A stretch of 64,000 nucleotides of DNA, taken from contig NC_133661.1 of assembly GCF_037893015.1 (NCBI RefSeq), positions 222,326,975 to 222,390,974 on the forward strand, given 5' to 3'. The notes under the pieces are model-generated. The model did not search any database and was not told where the DNA came from. It was given only the letters and a program-made list of their open reading frames with translations. The translations under genes were made by a program, and so were the position numbers. This document shows, piece by piece, positions 53,891 to 64,000 of the stretch (position 1 is the stretch's first letter; every line of letters begins with the position of its first letter). This DNA comes from Macrotis lagotis (taxonomy: Eukaryota > Chordata > Mammalia > Peramelemorphia > Peramelidae).

Positions 53891-54109
53891 ATAATAATTA
53901 TGTGAAAAAGATAACTGGCCTTTTATTTTTCAAGAGGATAGCTCGAAGTGGACTTTTGTTTCCTTTCCATGGCATTTGTTGTCTCTTTCCTTTGGTGTCA
54001 TTATTACTCTGATTTGTTGTCTCTGTTTCCTTTGGGGTGGGAATAGGTAACACAGTATGTAGAACATTCTGCCTATATAATAAATATTTATTGTAAATAA
54101 TTATCATCA

Positions 54110-54495
54110 AAACTATTGTAAACTTCGCTTCTCTCAACAGTTCAATGAGCAAAGACAATTCTAAAGATTTGTGGTGGAAAATGCCATCCACATTTAGAGA
54201 GAACTATGGAGTCTGAATGCAGATCAAAGCACACTATTTGCTCTTTTTAAAACTTGCTTCTTGTTTTTTTCTTATATTTTTTCCCTCTTTAGTTCTGATT
54301 CTTTCACAACATGACTAATATGGAAGTATGTTAAACATGATTGTACATGTTTAACCTGTATCAGATCATTTGCTGTCATGGGGAGAAGGGAGGGGGGGAA
54401 AGAGGGAGGCAGAAAAATGTGGGACTCAAAATCTTATGAAAAATTAATGTTGAAAGCTTTCTTTACATGAAAAAATAAAAACGTTATCATTAAAC
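54110..54495 (+). mobile_element. L1 3' UTR, 5'-truncated
   Basis: 'gtggtggaaaatgccatcca', 'gagagaactatggagtctga', 'cacaacatgactaatatgga', a G-rich run at about 54385 and the A-rich end 'catgaaaaaataaaaacg'. The family is the same as L1 tails common in marsupials (recalled). Confidence 0.65.
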
Positions 54496-54534
54496 CTTCT
54501 AAAATATAGATAATAGAATGCTTTCTCTTCTTAT

Positions 54535-55205
54535 CTTTACTTCTAGTCTTCCCTGGCTGCCTTCAAGTCCCAGCTAAAATTCTACTTTCTAAGAGAAATC
54601 TTTCCATTTCCCCCTTAATGCTAATAGTGTCTTTGCTCTGTTAATTATCTTTAATTTATTTATATAGATATAAAGATATAGATATACATACACATACAGA
54701 TATATAATTACACTATATATGTACATATATATCTTTATTGCTTTTATTATTGTTCAGTTGTTTTGATTGTGTCCTAGTTTTCATGATCCCATTTGAAGTT
54801 TTCTTGGCAAAGATACTGGAGTGGTTTACCATTTTATTCTCTGGCTCATTTTATGGATGAAGAAACTGAGGCACATGGGGTTAAGTGACTTACTTACCAG
54901 GGCAACACAACTAGCGTCTGAGACTGGATATGAATGCAAGAAGATGAGTTTTCCTGATTCTAATTATGGTTCTCCATCTACTATGCCGCCTAGCTACTAA
55001 ATCTATCTGTATATCTGTGAATGTGTGTGTATATGTATGTATGTATGTATATAGCTTGCACATAGTTATTTGTTTTCCCCATTAGATGGAGTTCCTTGAG
55101 AGCAGGAACTTTCTTGTGCCTTTCTTTGAATCCTCTGTGCTTATTACAGTGACATTACAAATGCACATTCTAAGCATTTAATAAATGTATGTTTAATGAC
55201 TGACT
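54535..55205 (+). mobile_element. L2-type LINE 3' end split by a MAR1 SINE
   Basis: 'ccttcaagtcccagctaaaa' (54560) continues beyond the SINE with 'gagttccttgagagcaggaa' and the tail 'taagcatttaataaatgtat' (about 55175). A degenerate TA-rich stretch lies at 54655-54735. Confidence 0.55.
54745..54995 (-). mobile_element. MAR1-type SINE inside the L2
   Basis: 'attattgttcagttgttttg', 'aagatactggagtggtttac', 'ctatgccgcctagcta'. Confidence 0.8.
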
Positions 55206-56024
55206 ATTATGGGTTTCATATAATGCAGGAAAACCATTGAATTTCAGACTTGGAAGACACATCAGCAGTCACCTAGTCCAATTGGTACTCAATACAAAAT
55301 TTCACTGTTTGATACTTGATATTTACTAGCTGTATGACCTTTGGCAAATCACTTAACCCCCCCACACACACACACAAAGACTCTCACTCTACCTGAAGTT
55401 CCCAAATGTTGTAGGTTCACTTAGCTTGTCAGTAATTTTTTTTAAGTCACAGGCCAAAAAGAAATCGGTTGATTACATTTATTGGATCCAAATAATTTAA
55501 TAGCATTTGAAAAAAATATCTCATAAGAATTTTTAAAAAATACTTTTATTTCCTCAAGCAACTGCAGTTGCTTACTAATGGGATATATGAACCTGTTTGG
55601 ATACAACTTATCAAATCCTGGAATCAAATTAGATATGACCACCCTCATTTCCTGTTCCATATTGATTTTCTGGAAGCACTTGCTTTTTTATCACAAAAAC
55701 CACCGCCCACCAAAAACCCAGCTTTGCAAAGACATGAGGTCACAAATGAGAAAGTTCAAGGAGTTACTGGTAAGGCCAGAAAACAAGTACATAAAAACCT
55801 AGTTCAAATATTAGAAAATTATTTGAAAAGGAATGTAGCCTGATCTTATGTTAAAACTGAACTACCTTAACCACTGGCAAAATGTTCTACAGATACTGAG
55901 TAGAGTTGTATTTACCTTAAAATTATAAATATGCTGTGAGACTGCACAGTTTGGGAATGTAGCAAAAATCATGGAGACCGTTCCCTTTCTGAAATGTGGT
56001 CTATTACACTTTTGTTTATTCTAA

Positions 56025-56245
56025 TTGTTGAAAGCAGTAGACTTGAAGTCAGAAAAACCTGTGTTCAAATGTAGCCTCTGTCTCTTACTGTGTGTGTTCC
56101 TTGTACAAGTCACTTAACCCTACTTGCCTCAGTTTCTTCACCTGTAAAATGAACTGGAGAAAAAAAAATGACAGACCATTCTGATTTCTCTGCCAAGAAA
56201 ACCCCAAATGGGGTCACGAGGCTGAAAAACAACTACAGCAACAAA
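56025..56245 (+). mobile_element. MAR1-type SINE
   Basis: 'gtagacttgaagtcagaaaa', 'tcacctgtaaaatgaactgg', 'ccccaaatggggtcacgagg' and the tail aaaaacaactacagcaacaa. Confidence 0.82.
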
Positions 56246-56369
56246 TCTTTATTTTCTTTGACATAAAAACTTAACTTTGTTTCTTTCATCTTCCACAAAT
56301 TGCTACTAATTTTACCTCCTGAGGACAAACCAAGGAATTCTAAGCTCCTCTTCATATACCTTTGTGTTC

Positions 56370-56580
56370 AAACACAAAAAGCAATATGAACTGGTGGGAA
56401 AGAACACTGAATTTAACTATGGAAAACCTGAGTCCAAGTTCTGGTTCTTCCCCTATTTACTTGATCTTGAGCACTTTTCCTATCCTAGGTTTCACCTTCC
56501 TTATCCATTATAAAATGAGCAGGTTAGGTTGGGGGATCTCTAAGGCTTGGTTTCTTCTAAATCTAATCATTTATGGATTT
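56370..56580 (+). mobile_element. MIR-type relic
   Basis: 'gaaagaacactgaatttaac', 'taaaatgagcaggttaggtt', 'ctaatcatttatgg'. Confidence 0.5.
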
Positions 56581-57286
56581 GACTGATGCTGGGGCAGGAC
56601 AAGAGCCAAAAATCTGAGTTGCCTTGTTTTAAAACTGTTCTCTTCTGTTTGGTGAAATATAGGAGAAGGAGGAAGTAGAAATTCAAGGTGAAATTGAGAG
56701 AATACCAATAAAGGTGATTAATGGAATAGATAGAATGATTTATAAAGACAGATTAAAGATGCTAAGTAGCTCTAGCTTCCCTAAGCCCCAGTGAAAAGGG
56801 GATATGTTGACAGTGCAAACACCAGAGAGTGTTTAGTGATAATTTTGCAGTATAGGAATGACCTAATGAGAATAAAATCAAATAGAGGGAGGAAAAAAAA
56901 TAAGCTGTCCATACAAATAGTGCCATGATTGAATCCCAGAATTCTGGAAAAGCTTCCCCAAAGAAAATGGACAAAATTCCCATCACCTGGGATACTTCAA
57001 TTAGATTGGACAAAACGCTGGAGGATTTATTATAGAGAGCCATCTGTGCTGGTAGGGGAATGAACTGACTGCCCTGTTAAACCTTTCCCAGATCTAATTT
57101 CTGTGGTTTTCTTCTTTGGACCAAAGCTCTATCAAGCCGCTGAAAGGACAGCTTTGAAATTTCTCTGAGCATTTAAACAGATTGGTTTCTTTATTTCCTG
57201 AAAATCCCAATACTGTTTGATATGGTGACTATCAAAATGGCTTGAGGACTTTGACTAACCCCCTAAAAGGGGGAGGGGAAGTATTT

Positions 57287-57292
<6 letters not shown>

Positions 57293-57318
<26 letters not shown>

Positions 57319-57319
57319 T
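57293..57319. repeat. (TG)n microsatellite
   Basis: 13 TG units. Confidence 0.85.
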
Positions 57320-57491
57320 ATGTGTCTTTTTGGCAATCTGTTAAAACCTAAGGACACTGCCTTAGAATAATGTGCTTAAATGCATTAGAATCATCATATA
57401 ACAAAGGAAACCATTTTATTAGAATAAAGATGTAATTTTTTCCATCCAAGTTTACAGACATCCTCATCCCAAATCTAGCCAGCAATCCTTG

Positions 57492-57506
57492 GTGGGGGGG
57501 GGGGGG
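57492..57506. repeat. G homopolymer
   Basis: About 15 consecutive G in AT-rich DNA. Confidence 0.75.
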
Positions 57507-57724
57507 TCTTTGGATCCCTAAATCTAAGAGGGAATTTAGAGGGTCCATATATTTTACCTTTCTAGCTTTCCATGGGAGAAAACTCCTGCTTCTCCACAAA
57601 AAAGAGGGATGGGCAAAGTCAGACTGTTTGGCAGACCCAACATGTTGAGCTGATTTTGCTCTATCTGTCCTGTAGGCTATGCCCCAAACTCATCGTGACT
57701 ATTATTCCAGTTTGACAATTTAAC

Positions 57725-57841
57725 TCTGCTTTTTTATTCCTAGCTCCCTTTAAAGATTAGTTCAAATGCTTCCTCTTATACCAGGCTTTTCCTGCTCCCT
57801 ATGTGTTCTACCCATAACCAGAAAATATTTTGTATCTATTT

Positions 57842-57894
<53 letters not shown>

Positions 57895-58025
57895 TGCCTT
57901 TCCAAGTACTTATTGTTTCTCTCCAGGCAATGCAAACTCCTTAAGAGCATAGTCATTTGAATTTGTCTCTATGTTTCCAACAACTGGAACATGGTAGGTG
58001 CTTAATAAGTTCTCACTGAATTGAA
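57725..58025 (+). mobile_element. L2-type 3' end containing a (TA)n expansion
   Basis: 'agattagttcaaatgcttcc', then after the TA tract 'gcaaactccttaagagcata' and 'ggtaggtgcttaataagttc', the usual L2 3' order. Confidence 0.55.
57845..57891. repeat. (TA)n microsatellite
   Basis: About 23 perfect TA units. Confidence 0.9.
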
Positions 58026-58164
58026 TTAACAGGGAAAACTAACACAACAATCAATTACACAAGTATGAGACCAACACTTTCTGCCCCAAAGCCACCTGTG
58101 AAGCCAAGGGTAGCACTACCAAGGACATAAAACAATTAGAGGATCTGAGTGCTTAAACTGGAAC

Positions 58165-58345
58165 TTTGTTTAGTAGTTTGAGGAAAAACCTGAATTTGAG
58201 TTCGAATTCTAACAGTAATTTGCAGTGCAACTGACCATATTTCCCCTCTCTAGGCTTCTTCATCTTTTAAGTCTCATTATCTATAAAATGTAGATGACCT
58301 TTTACTTAGGTCCTTTCCAGCTCCACAACTCATTTATCCTTATTT
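58165..58345 (+). mobile_element. MIR-type relic
   Basis: 'cctgaatttgagttcgaatt', 'tcattatctataaaatgtag', 'taggtcctttccagctc'. Confidence 0.5.
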
Positions 58346-58789
58346 CTCTTTAATCTTAAAACAATGAAAACTTAAGAATTTATATAGATATTTTTTGAAA
58401 ATGGAGACCATTATAGTTATTAAAGTCTATTGATTTTGCCATTTATCATTTTCTGTTTCAAAGATGAATTTCTTTTGCCCTGATAGCGTCACTCCTGTGG
58501 GTGACACGTGTCGGCCTTTATTACCTGGGCTCTTACTCAAACGTATTTTGCTCCCCTTGGGAAAAGGAGCTACTGAAAGATTATTTGGAACCATTTTAAG
58601 TGGGCCTTTTGAGATCAGCCAGCAGCAGTTTAAAGGTGTATTATTCCTTTTTAATTTCAAAGGTTCAGCATCTTTTTTTTTATATTTTAAAACACTTACT
58701 TTGTCAGCACTTTGCAATAATTATCTCCTCTGTTTTTCACAATAATCCTAGGAAGTAGGTACCATGATTATTCCCATTTTATAAATAAT

Positions 58790-59005
58790 ATTCATAGTAT
58801 ACATTCACATGTGCCAGGCACTATGCTATGTTTTACAGTTATCTCATTTGATCCTCATAACGACCCTACAAGGTAGGTGATATTATTACCCCCATTTTAC
58901 AAATGAAGAAACTGAGGCAGAGCTTTAAGTGATTTGCCCAGGAATTGTTTGAGGATGAATTTAAACTGAGGTTTTCCTGACTTCAGACCCAGTGCTCTAT
59001 CCACT
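58790..59005 (-). mobile_element. MIR-type SINE
   Basis: 'gtgccaggcactatgctatg', 'gatcctcataacgaccctac', 'atgaagaaactgaggcagag', 'cagtgctctatccact'. Among the best preserved MIRs here. Confidence 0.75.
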
Positions 59006-59864
59006 CCTCCAATGGTCCATGTACCTGGTGTACGCCTCATAGATAGAGGTTCTAAAGAGACTAAAAGGACTGTAATGACTGCAGGTGACTGGGTTTTTTT
59101 TGTTTGGTTCCTTTTTTAAAGACATCCTTGGCTTAGCAAAAGAGAATTTCATCAACTATTCTTTTGTTTTTGTACCTAAGTAAATTCCTAGAACTATTGC
59201 CTACTTTCTTTCTTGGACCCCATACAACTTTCTGAGACAGACAGTTGAAATGGTAGATATCCATAAGTGCAACAGATCTCAGCATTTTGCCACAACCTGG
59301 CAGGGGGATGCCCTTGGGCATTGAGATCACAAGATGAACTCTAGGGTAATGTGTGCATTTTCCCAGGTCGAAGCCCGGCTTTGCAGGAAGGCATCAAACC
59401 CATAGTAACTGAGCCTGTGAATTAGCTTGAAACATAGTAACCAAAACCTAACAAAACCAAAGTGTACTTAGAGAAAGAAAAAAGATACTTTAAATTCTTT
59501 TTTTTTAATGGACCTAAAGTGTTTGATTTCACTGTTGCACAAGGAGCTATTATACCTCTCTTTACTTTTTTTTCCTAAAATTTTTTTGTGACTAATGTAA
59601 CTTTATAAAATTGGGTTAAAATTTTTTTCCTGAATTGTTTGTTTGAAGCAAGAAAGATTATGAAATATACAATCTATCATATATTAATTTAAATTGTATT
59701 GTTAAACTGTTATTATAAGATTCGAAATCTTATCCACACATACCAGTGGAAGCATTTTACGGTTCAAAATTAAGGTGATGTTTTCTGATAATTGTTAAAC
59801 AATCAATAACTGACAAGCATTTATTAATTGCTTATATGTGCTAGGCACATAATTACTGTGGGAT

Positions 59865-60015
59865 AGGCTGCCCAGGAAATGTTGAGTTCTCTGATATTAG
59901 AAGTTTTGGGTAGAGATTAGGAGATCCCTTATTGGGAATTTTGCACAGGGGATCATTTTCCAATTAGTGTTCGGACTACATGGCCTCCAGGGTCCCTCCT
60001 AATTCAGAGATTCTG
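59865..60015 (+). mobile_element. Ancient MIR/CR1-tail-like relic
   Basis: 'ggactacatggcctccaggg' and 'tcctaattcagagattctgt' match the 'ggactagatgacct..ttccaactctgagattct' tail. Class uncertain. Confidence 0.4.
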
Positions 60016-60067
60016 TGAAAAGGGAACTTAAGTGTCCCTCGGTACAGTAAGAATCATGAAGAATAGG

Positions 60068-60213
60068 GACTCCTGGGTTGTGCAATGAATAGAGCACCAG
60101 CCTTAAAATCAGGAGGGCCTGAGTTCAAATCTAGCCTCAGAAAGTTGATACAAGCTTGTATGACTCTGGGTAGCTCACTTAACCCCAATCACCTCTGCCC
60201 CCCCCAAAAAATC
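60068..60213 (+). mobile_element. WALLSI/WSINE-type SINE, diverged
   Basis: 'gcaatgaatagagcaccagc', 'gggcctgagttcaaatctag', 'cacttaaccccaatcacctc' then C/A run. Confidence 0.72.
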
Positions 60214-60454
60214 ATGATATTAAATCTAGAGATAGAATAGCCTGACCTTAGGAATGATGGATAACATATAACCTTTTGACCAGTGTCACAAGCTCTTTGG
60301 GCCCATATGAACTGGGTCTGGTCCTGGGAGGATCTTAATAAATTTACCTCTTTGGTTTGTATTACACCTATTCAGAGTTAACTTTGGTGTACATCTTCGA
60401 GTAGGGCTTGAATAAAAGTCATATCTGAGTCTCCATATGAATGAGAATGAAGGC

Positions 60455-60695
60455 CACTGAAGCAAGCACTGTGGAGTACTTTGAATTTGGCCAGACATTG
60501 AAGATGCCAAGGTCATCCATTGCCATCTCCAGTCAACTTGACTTTTGGTTTCACTGGACTTCTGTGATTGCTGAAGAGAGAGTGATGCTGACAACTTCCT
60601 ACAATTCCATCTCATTTAAATACAATTCACCCACTAGTCAAGAAATCACCTTGTGATGTCAATCTTCAAAAATGAAGAATGAGCAACAATAACAG
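60455..60695 (+). mobile_element. RTE-tailed SINE, second copy
   Basis: 'gtcatccattgccatctcca', 'gctgaagagagagtgatgct', 'aaatacaattcacccactag', 'aatgaagaatgagcaacaat' with (aac)n end. Same layout as 20041-20250. Confidence 0.65.
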
Positions 60696-60924
60696 CAACA
60701 ACATCATAAGAACTCAAAGTAGCAGTAGATATTAAATGTAGGTCAACTTGCAAATCTCCTCCATAGAAATTGCAGAAAGCTTATTAAGGACTCAGAATAA
60801 CCCCCAAATTTTAATTAATACTTTTTTCCTCCTTTTCCAGCAAATTCCACTTTTTTTAGGGTTCCATAGCCCTTGAGAATCAAGCACTATACTTTAGACT
60901 TACTTTAGATACCTTTGTATATCT

Positions 60925-61061
60925 TTTCCTTTGTTTTTTTATTTGTTTTTGCAAGGCAGTGGGGTTAAGTGACTTGTCCAAGGTCACACAGCTAGAACTC
61001 AGGTCCTCTTGACTCCAATGGCAGTCCTCAGTCCTCTATCCACTGCACCACTTAGCTGCCC
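60925..61061 (-). mobile_element. WSINE-type SINE
   Basis: Minus-strand copy, slightly shortened internally; TSD tacctttgtatatct at 60910-60924 and 61062-61076. Confidence 0.88.
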
Positions 61062-61559
61062 TACCTTTGTATATCTAACCATTCTAGAGAGTTCTACATT
61101 TACTCCCAGGAACTTATGAAGCATCCAGCCTTGTGGTCCTATCCTGAGATCTTAGACTTTTCCTAGAAGAGAAATATGCTAAAAATTGCTATACAGCCAA
61201 CCCCATTAGACCTGAACTTCCCAAATAAATGATAACAACATGTTGGGGTTTTTGCTTGTTTTTTAACTCTTTCATCCAGTTTGAGAGAAGAATGGGACAC
61301 AGAACTCTCAAATGTACATTTATTAGAAAGGAAATACTGAGGTCAGCCCTGTCCAGGATCTCTATATTTCCCCTCTAGAAAGCTGAGGTTTGGGAATTCC
61401 CAATGCTGGACCTTGTGACTCTTCTCTTCTGGAGCTAAATGATTAAGTACATATACTCCTGCCATTGCTTCTCCAAAACTGGGTCTAGTTTGTCAGAATT
61501 CAGGAACAATGGGTTCAGTAATTCTCAAAATTCCTCCATTGCCCCGGCTGAACCATATC

Positions 61560-63085
61560 TTTTTTTAAAATTTATTATTTATTTTTAGCATTCTTTTCTT
61601 TTTTAAAATTAAGTTCCAGATTCTCTCTCTCCTTTCTACCCCTTCCCCATCTACTAAGAAGGCATGCAAAAAATATCAGTTATACATATGAAATCATGCA
61701 AAATATATTTCCAGATTAACCATATCACAAAAATAAATAAAGTTCAATTTAGTGCAAATTTTTATCAGTTCTCTCTCTCTCTCTGGAGGTAGAATGCATT
61801 TTTTCATCATTGGAATTTTATTGGACCGTTTTATTGATTGGAGTTAACCAACTCTTTTATAGTTAATTACTATTACAACATTATTGTTACTGTGCACAAT
61901 AATCTCCTCCCATTTCACTTTGCATCAGTTCATTTGAGTCTTGCCATTTTTCCCTTAAACTGTCCCTTCATCATTTCTTACAGCACAGTATACTTCACCA
62001 CAATTTCTTTACCTGTTCCCCAATAGTTGAGTATCCCTGGAATTTCCAATTCTTTTCTGCTATAAAAGAGCTAGTTTACATATTTTTATATTGTTCCTTT
62101 TCCTTTTTTCTTTGATCTCTTTGGAGTACAGACCCAAGTAGTAGTATTGATGTGTCACATGCTATGTAATTTTATAGCCCTTTGGGAATAGTTTCAGATT
62201 GTTCCTCAAAATGGTTGAACCACTTCACAGCTCCACAACAATTTATTGGTGTCCCTATTTTCTTTTATTGCCTCCAGAATGTGTCATTTTGACAGTTAAG
62301 AAGTGATACCTCAGGGTTGTTTTAATTTGCTTTTCTCCAATCAATAATGATTTAGAGCATGTTTTCATTTGAATATAGATAATTTTGATCTCTTCTTCTG
62401 AAAACCTCCTCTGTTCATATCCTTTGACCATTTAATTAATTGGAATGGCTGTTATTTTTTTATAAATTTGAACCAGTTCTCTATATATTTGAGAAATGAG
62501 ACCTTTATTAGAGAATCTTGCTAATAACATTTTTATATTTATTTAATTTGTATGGAATTTTTTGCAAAATGTAGTGTCCCTGATTATTTCTTTAATTAGA
62601 GCTATTTTTGCTTTTACTTTGTCTGAGATCATGATTTACCCCTGCCTTTTTATTTCAACTGAAGCATAATAGATTCTGCACCATTCCTTTATTTTAACTT
62701 ATTATATGTGTTTTTCTGTGTATCCTGTATGTATATCCTGTAGACAAATGTGTATCCTGTAAACAAATGTGTATCCTGTAAACAAAATGCTATTGGACTT
62801 TGGTTTCTAATCCACTCTTCTGTCTGCTTCTGCTTTATTGGTGAGCTCATTTCATTCATATTCACAGTTATGATCGCTATGTATTCCCCCCCCCATACTA
62901 TTATTTATCCTTCTCTCTTCTCTTTTTATCCTGTCCCTCCTGAAGAGTCTGTTTTGCTTCTGACCTGTGGCTCTGCCACTCCAAAATTTGATTTGAGGAG
63001 TTATTTTAAAGTGATTTGGAGGAGAATGTTGGGAGAGGTCTGCTGGGTTGTGACCTGTACTACACCATTTTGACTTCCCAATCTG
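61560..63085 (-). mobile_element. Rearranged L1: endonuclease segment joined to ORF2 C-terminus
   Basis: Minus strand: about 63085-62565 matches the endonuclease part of ORF2 (compare 'aagcataatagattctgcac' and 'atgtgtatcctgtaaacaaa' with 9090-9300). It passes directly into the ORF2 C-terminal region (62560-61960) and then the 3' UTR (to about 61560). The RT region expected between is absent. Homology to the minus-strand L1 at 47309-48236 covers the C-terminal part. Confidence 0.65.
62727..62788. repeat. ~19-bp tandem triplication within L1
   Basis: tgtatatcctgtagacaaa, tgtgtatcctgtaaacaaa and tgtgtatcctgtaaacaaa lie head-to-tail at the position of one copy in related L1s. Confidence 0.75.
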
Positions 63086-63265
63086 TCACCATATCTTAAA
63101 TCAAGAAGTTGTTATCTCTGAGGCTGGGGGTTGGAATTGGTAGTCTCTGGGAGGCAGACTCCTCTCTCCCCTAAGACTGAAGTCCAGTTTTAGATCCTTG
63201 GTCTATGAATCATGATCAAATAGGCTAAACCTTCAATGAAGATTCTCTTTTAAAGCCCAAAGAAC

Positions 63266-63410
63266 AGGGGCAACTAGGTAGTGCAGTGAACAGAGCACTG
63301 GCCCTAGAGTCAGGAGGACCTGAATTCAAATCCAGCCTCAAACACTTAATAATTACCTAGCTGTGTGACATTGGGCAAGCCACTTAACCCCCAACTGCCT
63401 TACAAAAAAA
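63266..63410 (+). mobile_element. WSINE-type SINE
   Basis: 'aggggcaactaggtagtgca', 'ggacctgaattcaaatccag', 'ccacttaacccccaactgcc' and an A-tail. Confidence 0.85.
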
Positions 63411-63649
63411 AATGCCGAGAACAAAGGGTTAGTTCCATATAACCTAACCAATTCATTTCCAGTCTAGTCTGAGCCAGTCATTCATCCATATAGATTAGAT
63501 TTAGGGATCTGATCTCATTTGCAGTTTCAATGAAATAAGCCTTTAGAGGTCCTTCAAGAATACCTATACCCTTCATAGAAAGATATAATTTCCCAAAGTC
63601 TTACTTCAAAAATTCATCAAATGAAATAGGGAGCTCTAATGATCAGCCC

Positions 63650-63663
63650 AACACACACACACA

Positions 63664-63717
<54 letters not shown>
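63650..63717. repeat. (AC)n microsatellite
   Basis: About 33 AC units with one AT interruption. Confidence 0.92.
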
Positions 63718-63718
<1 letters not shown>

Positions 63719-64000
63719 TAACTCAAGTTTTAATTACTCCTATCTTTCTTTTCTCAACCATCCCTGTAAATTGGATTTGAAAGGCCATCATAAATTAGAC
63801 AGTAAAACATGAGTATTTGCTAATCCTGGTTTGAGGTCAGTTTAGGACATGTCTCTGTAAAGCTGCTTAATTTTAAAGCATCACAGCCATTAAAAGATAA
63901 TTTCATACAACTAAGACATCCAGTTGTTTTTTTTAAACAGGAAGTCATAATCAAAAATCTATATGCATTTGGGCCACGATTCATTCTTTTTCCCCCTTTT
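63718..64000. other. Unassigned intronic end
   Basis: No gene or repeat recognised in the last 280 bases. Confidence 0.3.

Larger units (their letters stand above)
37454..64000 (+). other. SLC24A4: SLC24A4 intron 2, partial (over 26.5 kb)
   Basis: From the donor at 37454 to the window edge I find no sequence encoding the expected next segment (..HEFPxDLF.. and the first membrane helices) and no other convincing exon. Stretches with nothing recognised include 37455-38124, 42721-43189, 43561-44469, 45331-45999, 48538-50589, 52491-53046, 55206-56024, 58346-58789 and 59006-59864. Repeats are listed separately. Confidence 0.75.

Noticed and set aside
1367..63410. tRNA genes suggested by many gttcaaatcc B-box-like motifs
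   Set aside because: Each lies within a SINE of tRNA origin with A-tail and TSD; none folds as an intact tRNA gene by eye.
37454..64000. Further SLC24A4 exons
   Set aside because: No open segment with the expected membrane-helix sequence and splice sites was found; the remaining frames are repeat-derived or featureless.
1..64000. CRISPR arrays, operons or bacterial-type mobile systems
   Set aside because: The sequence is a vertebrate genome; its direct repeats are microsatellites, TSDs or retroelement copies.

Overview
This window is nuclear DNA from a marsupial. The evidence is dense, repeated copies of marsupial tRNA-derived SINEs: a WSINE/WALLSI-type family of about 150 bp and a longer MAR1/MON1-type family. 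There are also RTE (BovB-like) LINEs, an RTE-tailed SINE, marsupial-style L1 and HAL1 elements, and ancient MIR/L2 relics. The abundance of fresh WSINE-type copies with intact target-site duplications (TSDs) points to an Australian lineage, possibly a dasyurid; that last step is inference.

Only one real host gene is visible. At 34.4-35.7 kb a CpG island carries the first coding exon, and at 37343-37453 the second coding exon, of a plus-strand gene I recognise as SLC24A4 (NCKX4, a K+-dependent Na+/Ca2+ exchanger). The joined exons encode the basic N-terminal patch, the hydrophobic signal-like segment and the glycosylated extracellular segment with its NGT and NCT sequons. Intron 1 is about 1.95 kb. 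Everything from 37454 to the end of the window is intron 2, where I see no exon 3. The initiator is a puzzle: the in-frame Met at 35313 lies downstream of homologous coding sequence. A strong-context ATG at 35218 is out of frame by exactly one 5-bp expansion in a GC-rich 15-bp tandem repeat.

The 34 kb upstream is gene-poor. At the left edge is the 5' end of an endogenous retrovirus on the minus strand (LTR 679-1104, primer-binding site, leader and an open gag-like frame leaving the window). Next come a HAL1 half-LINE inserted in an old SINE (3361-5758) and a decayed pogo/Tc1-mariner-like DNA transposon (about 5914-7209). At 8.3-17.5 kb there is an unusually well-resolved nest. A 5'-inverted RTE hosts a 3'-truncated L1 (8862-12370, 16-bp TSD) that itself carries two SINEs. 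The same RTE hosts a second minus-strand insertion (13891-16798, 10-bp TSD). That insertion is a chimera of HAL1, an 18S rRNA fragment and an unidentified polyadenylated segment, consistent with template switching during one target-primed reverse transcription. From 17.5 to 34 kb there are L1, solo-LTR, SINE, MIR and microsatellite features separated by sequence in which I see nothing.

Intron 2 (37.5-64 kb) holds MIR and MAR1 SINEs, two rearranged or truncated minus-strand L1s, L1 and L2 3' ends, a hAT MITE, an RTE-SINE and microsatellites. No functional RNA gene, CRISPR array, operon or novel defence-type system is supported. The most interesting objects are the tripartite chimeric retrocopy and the SLC24A4 start-codon anomaly.
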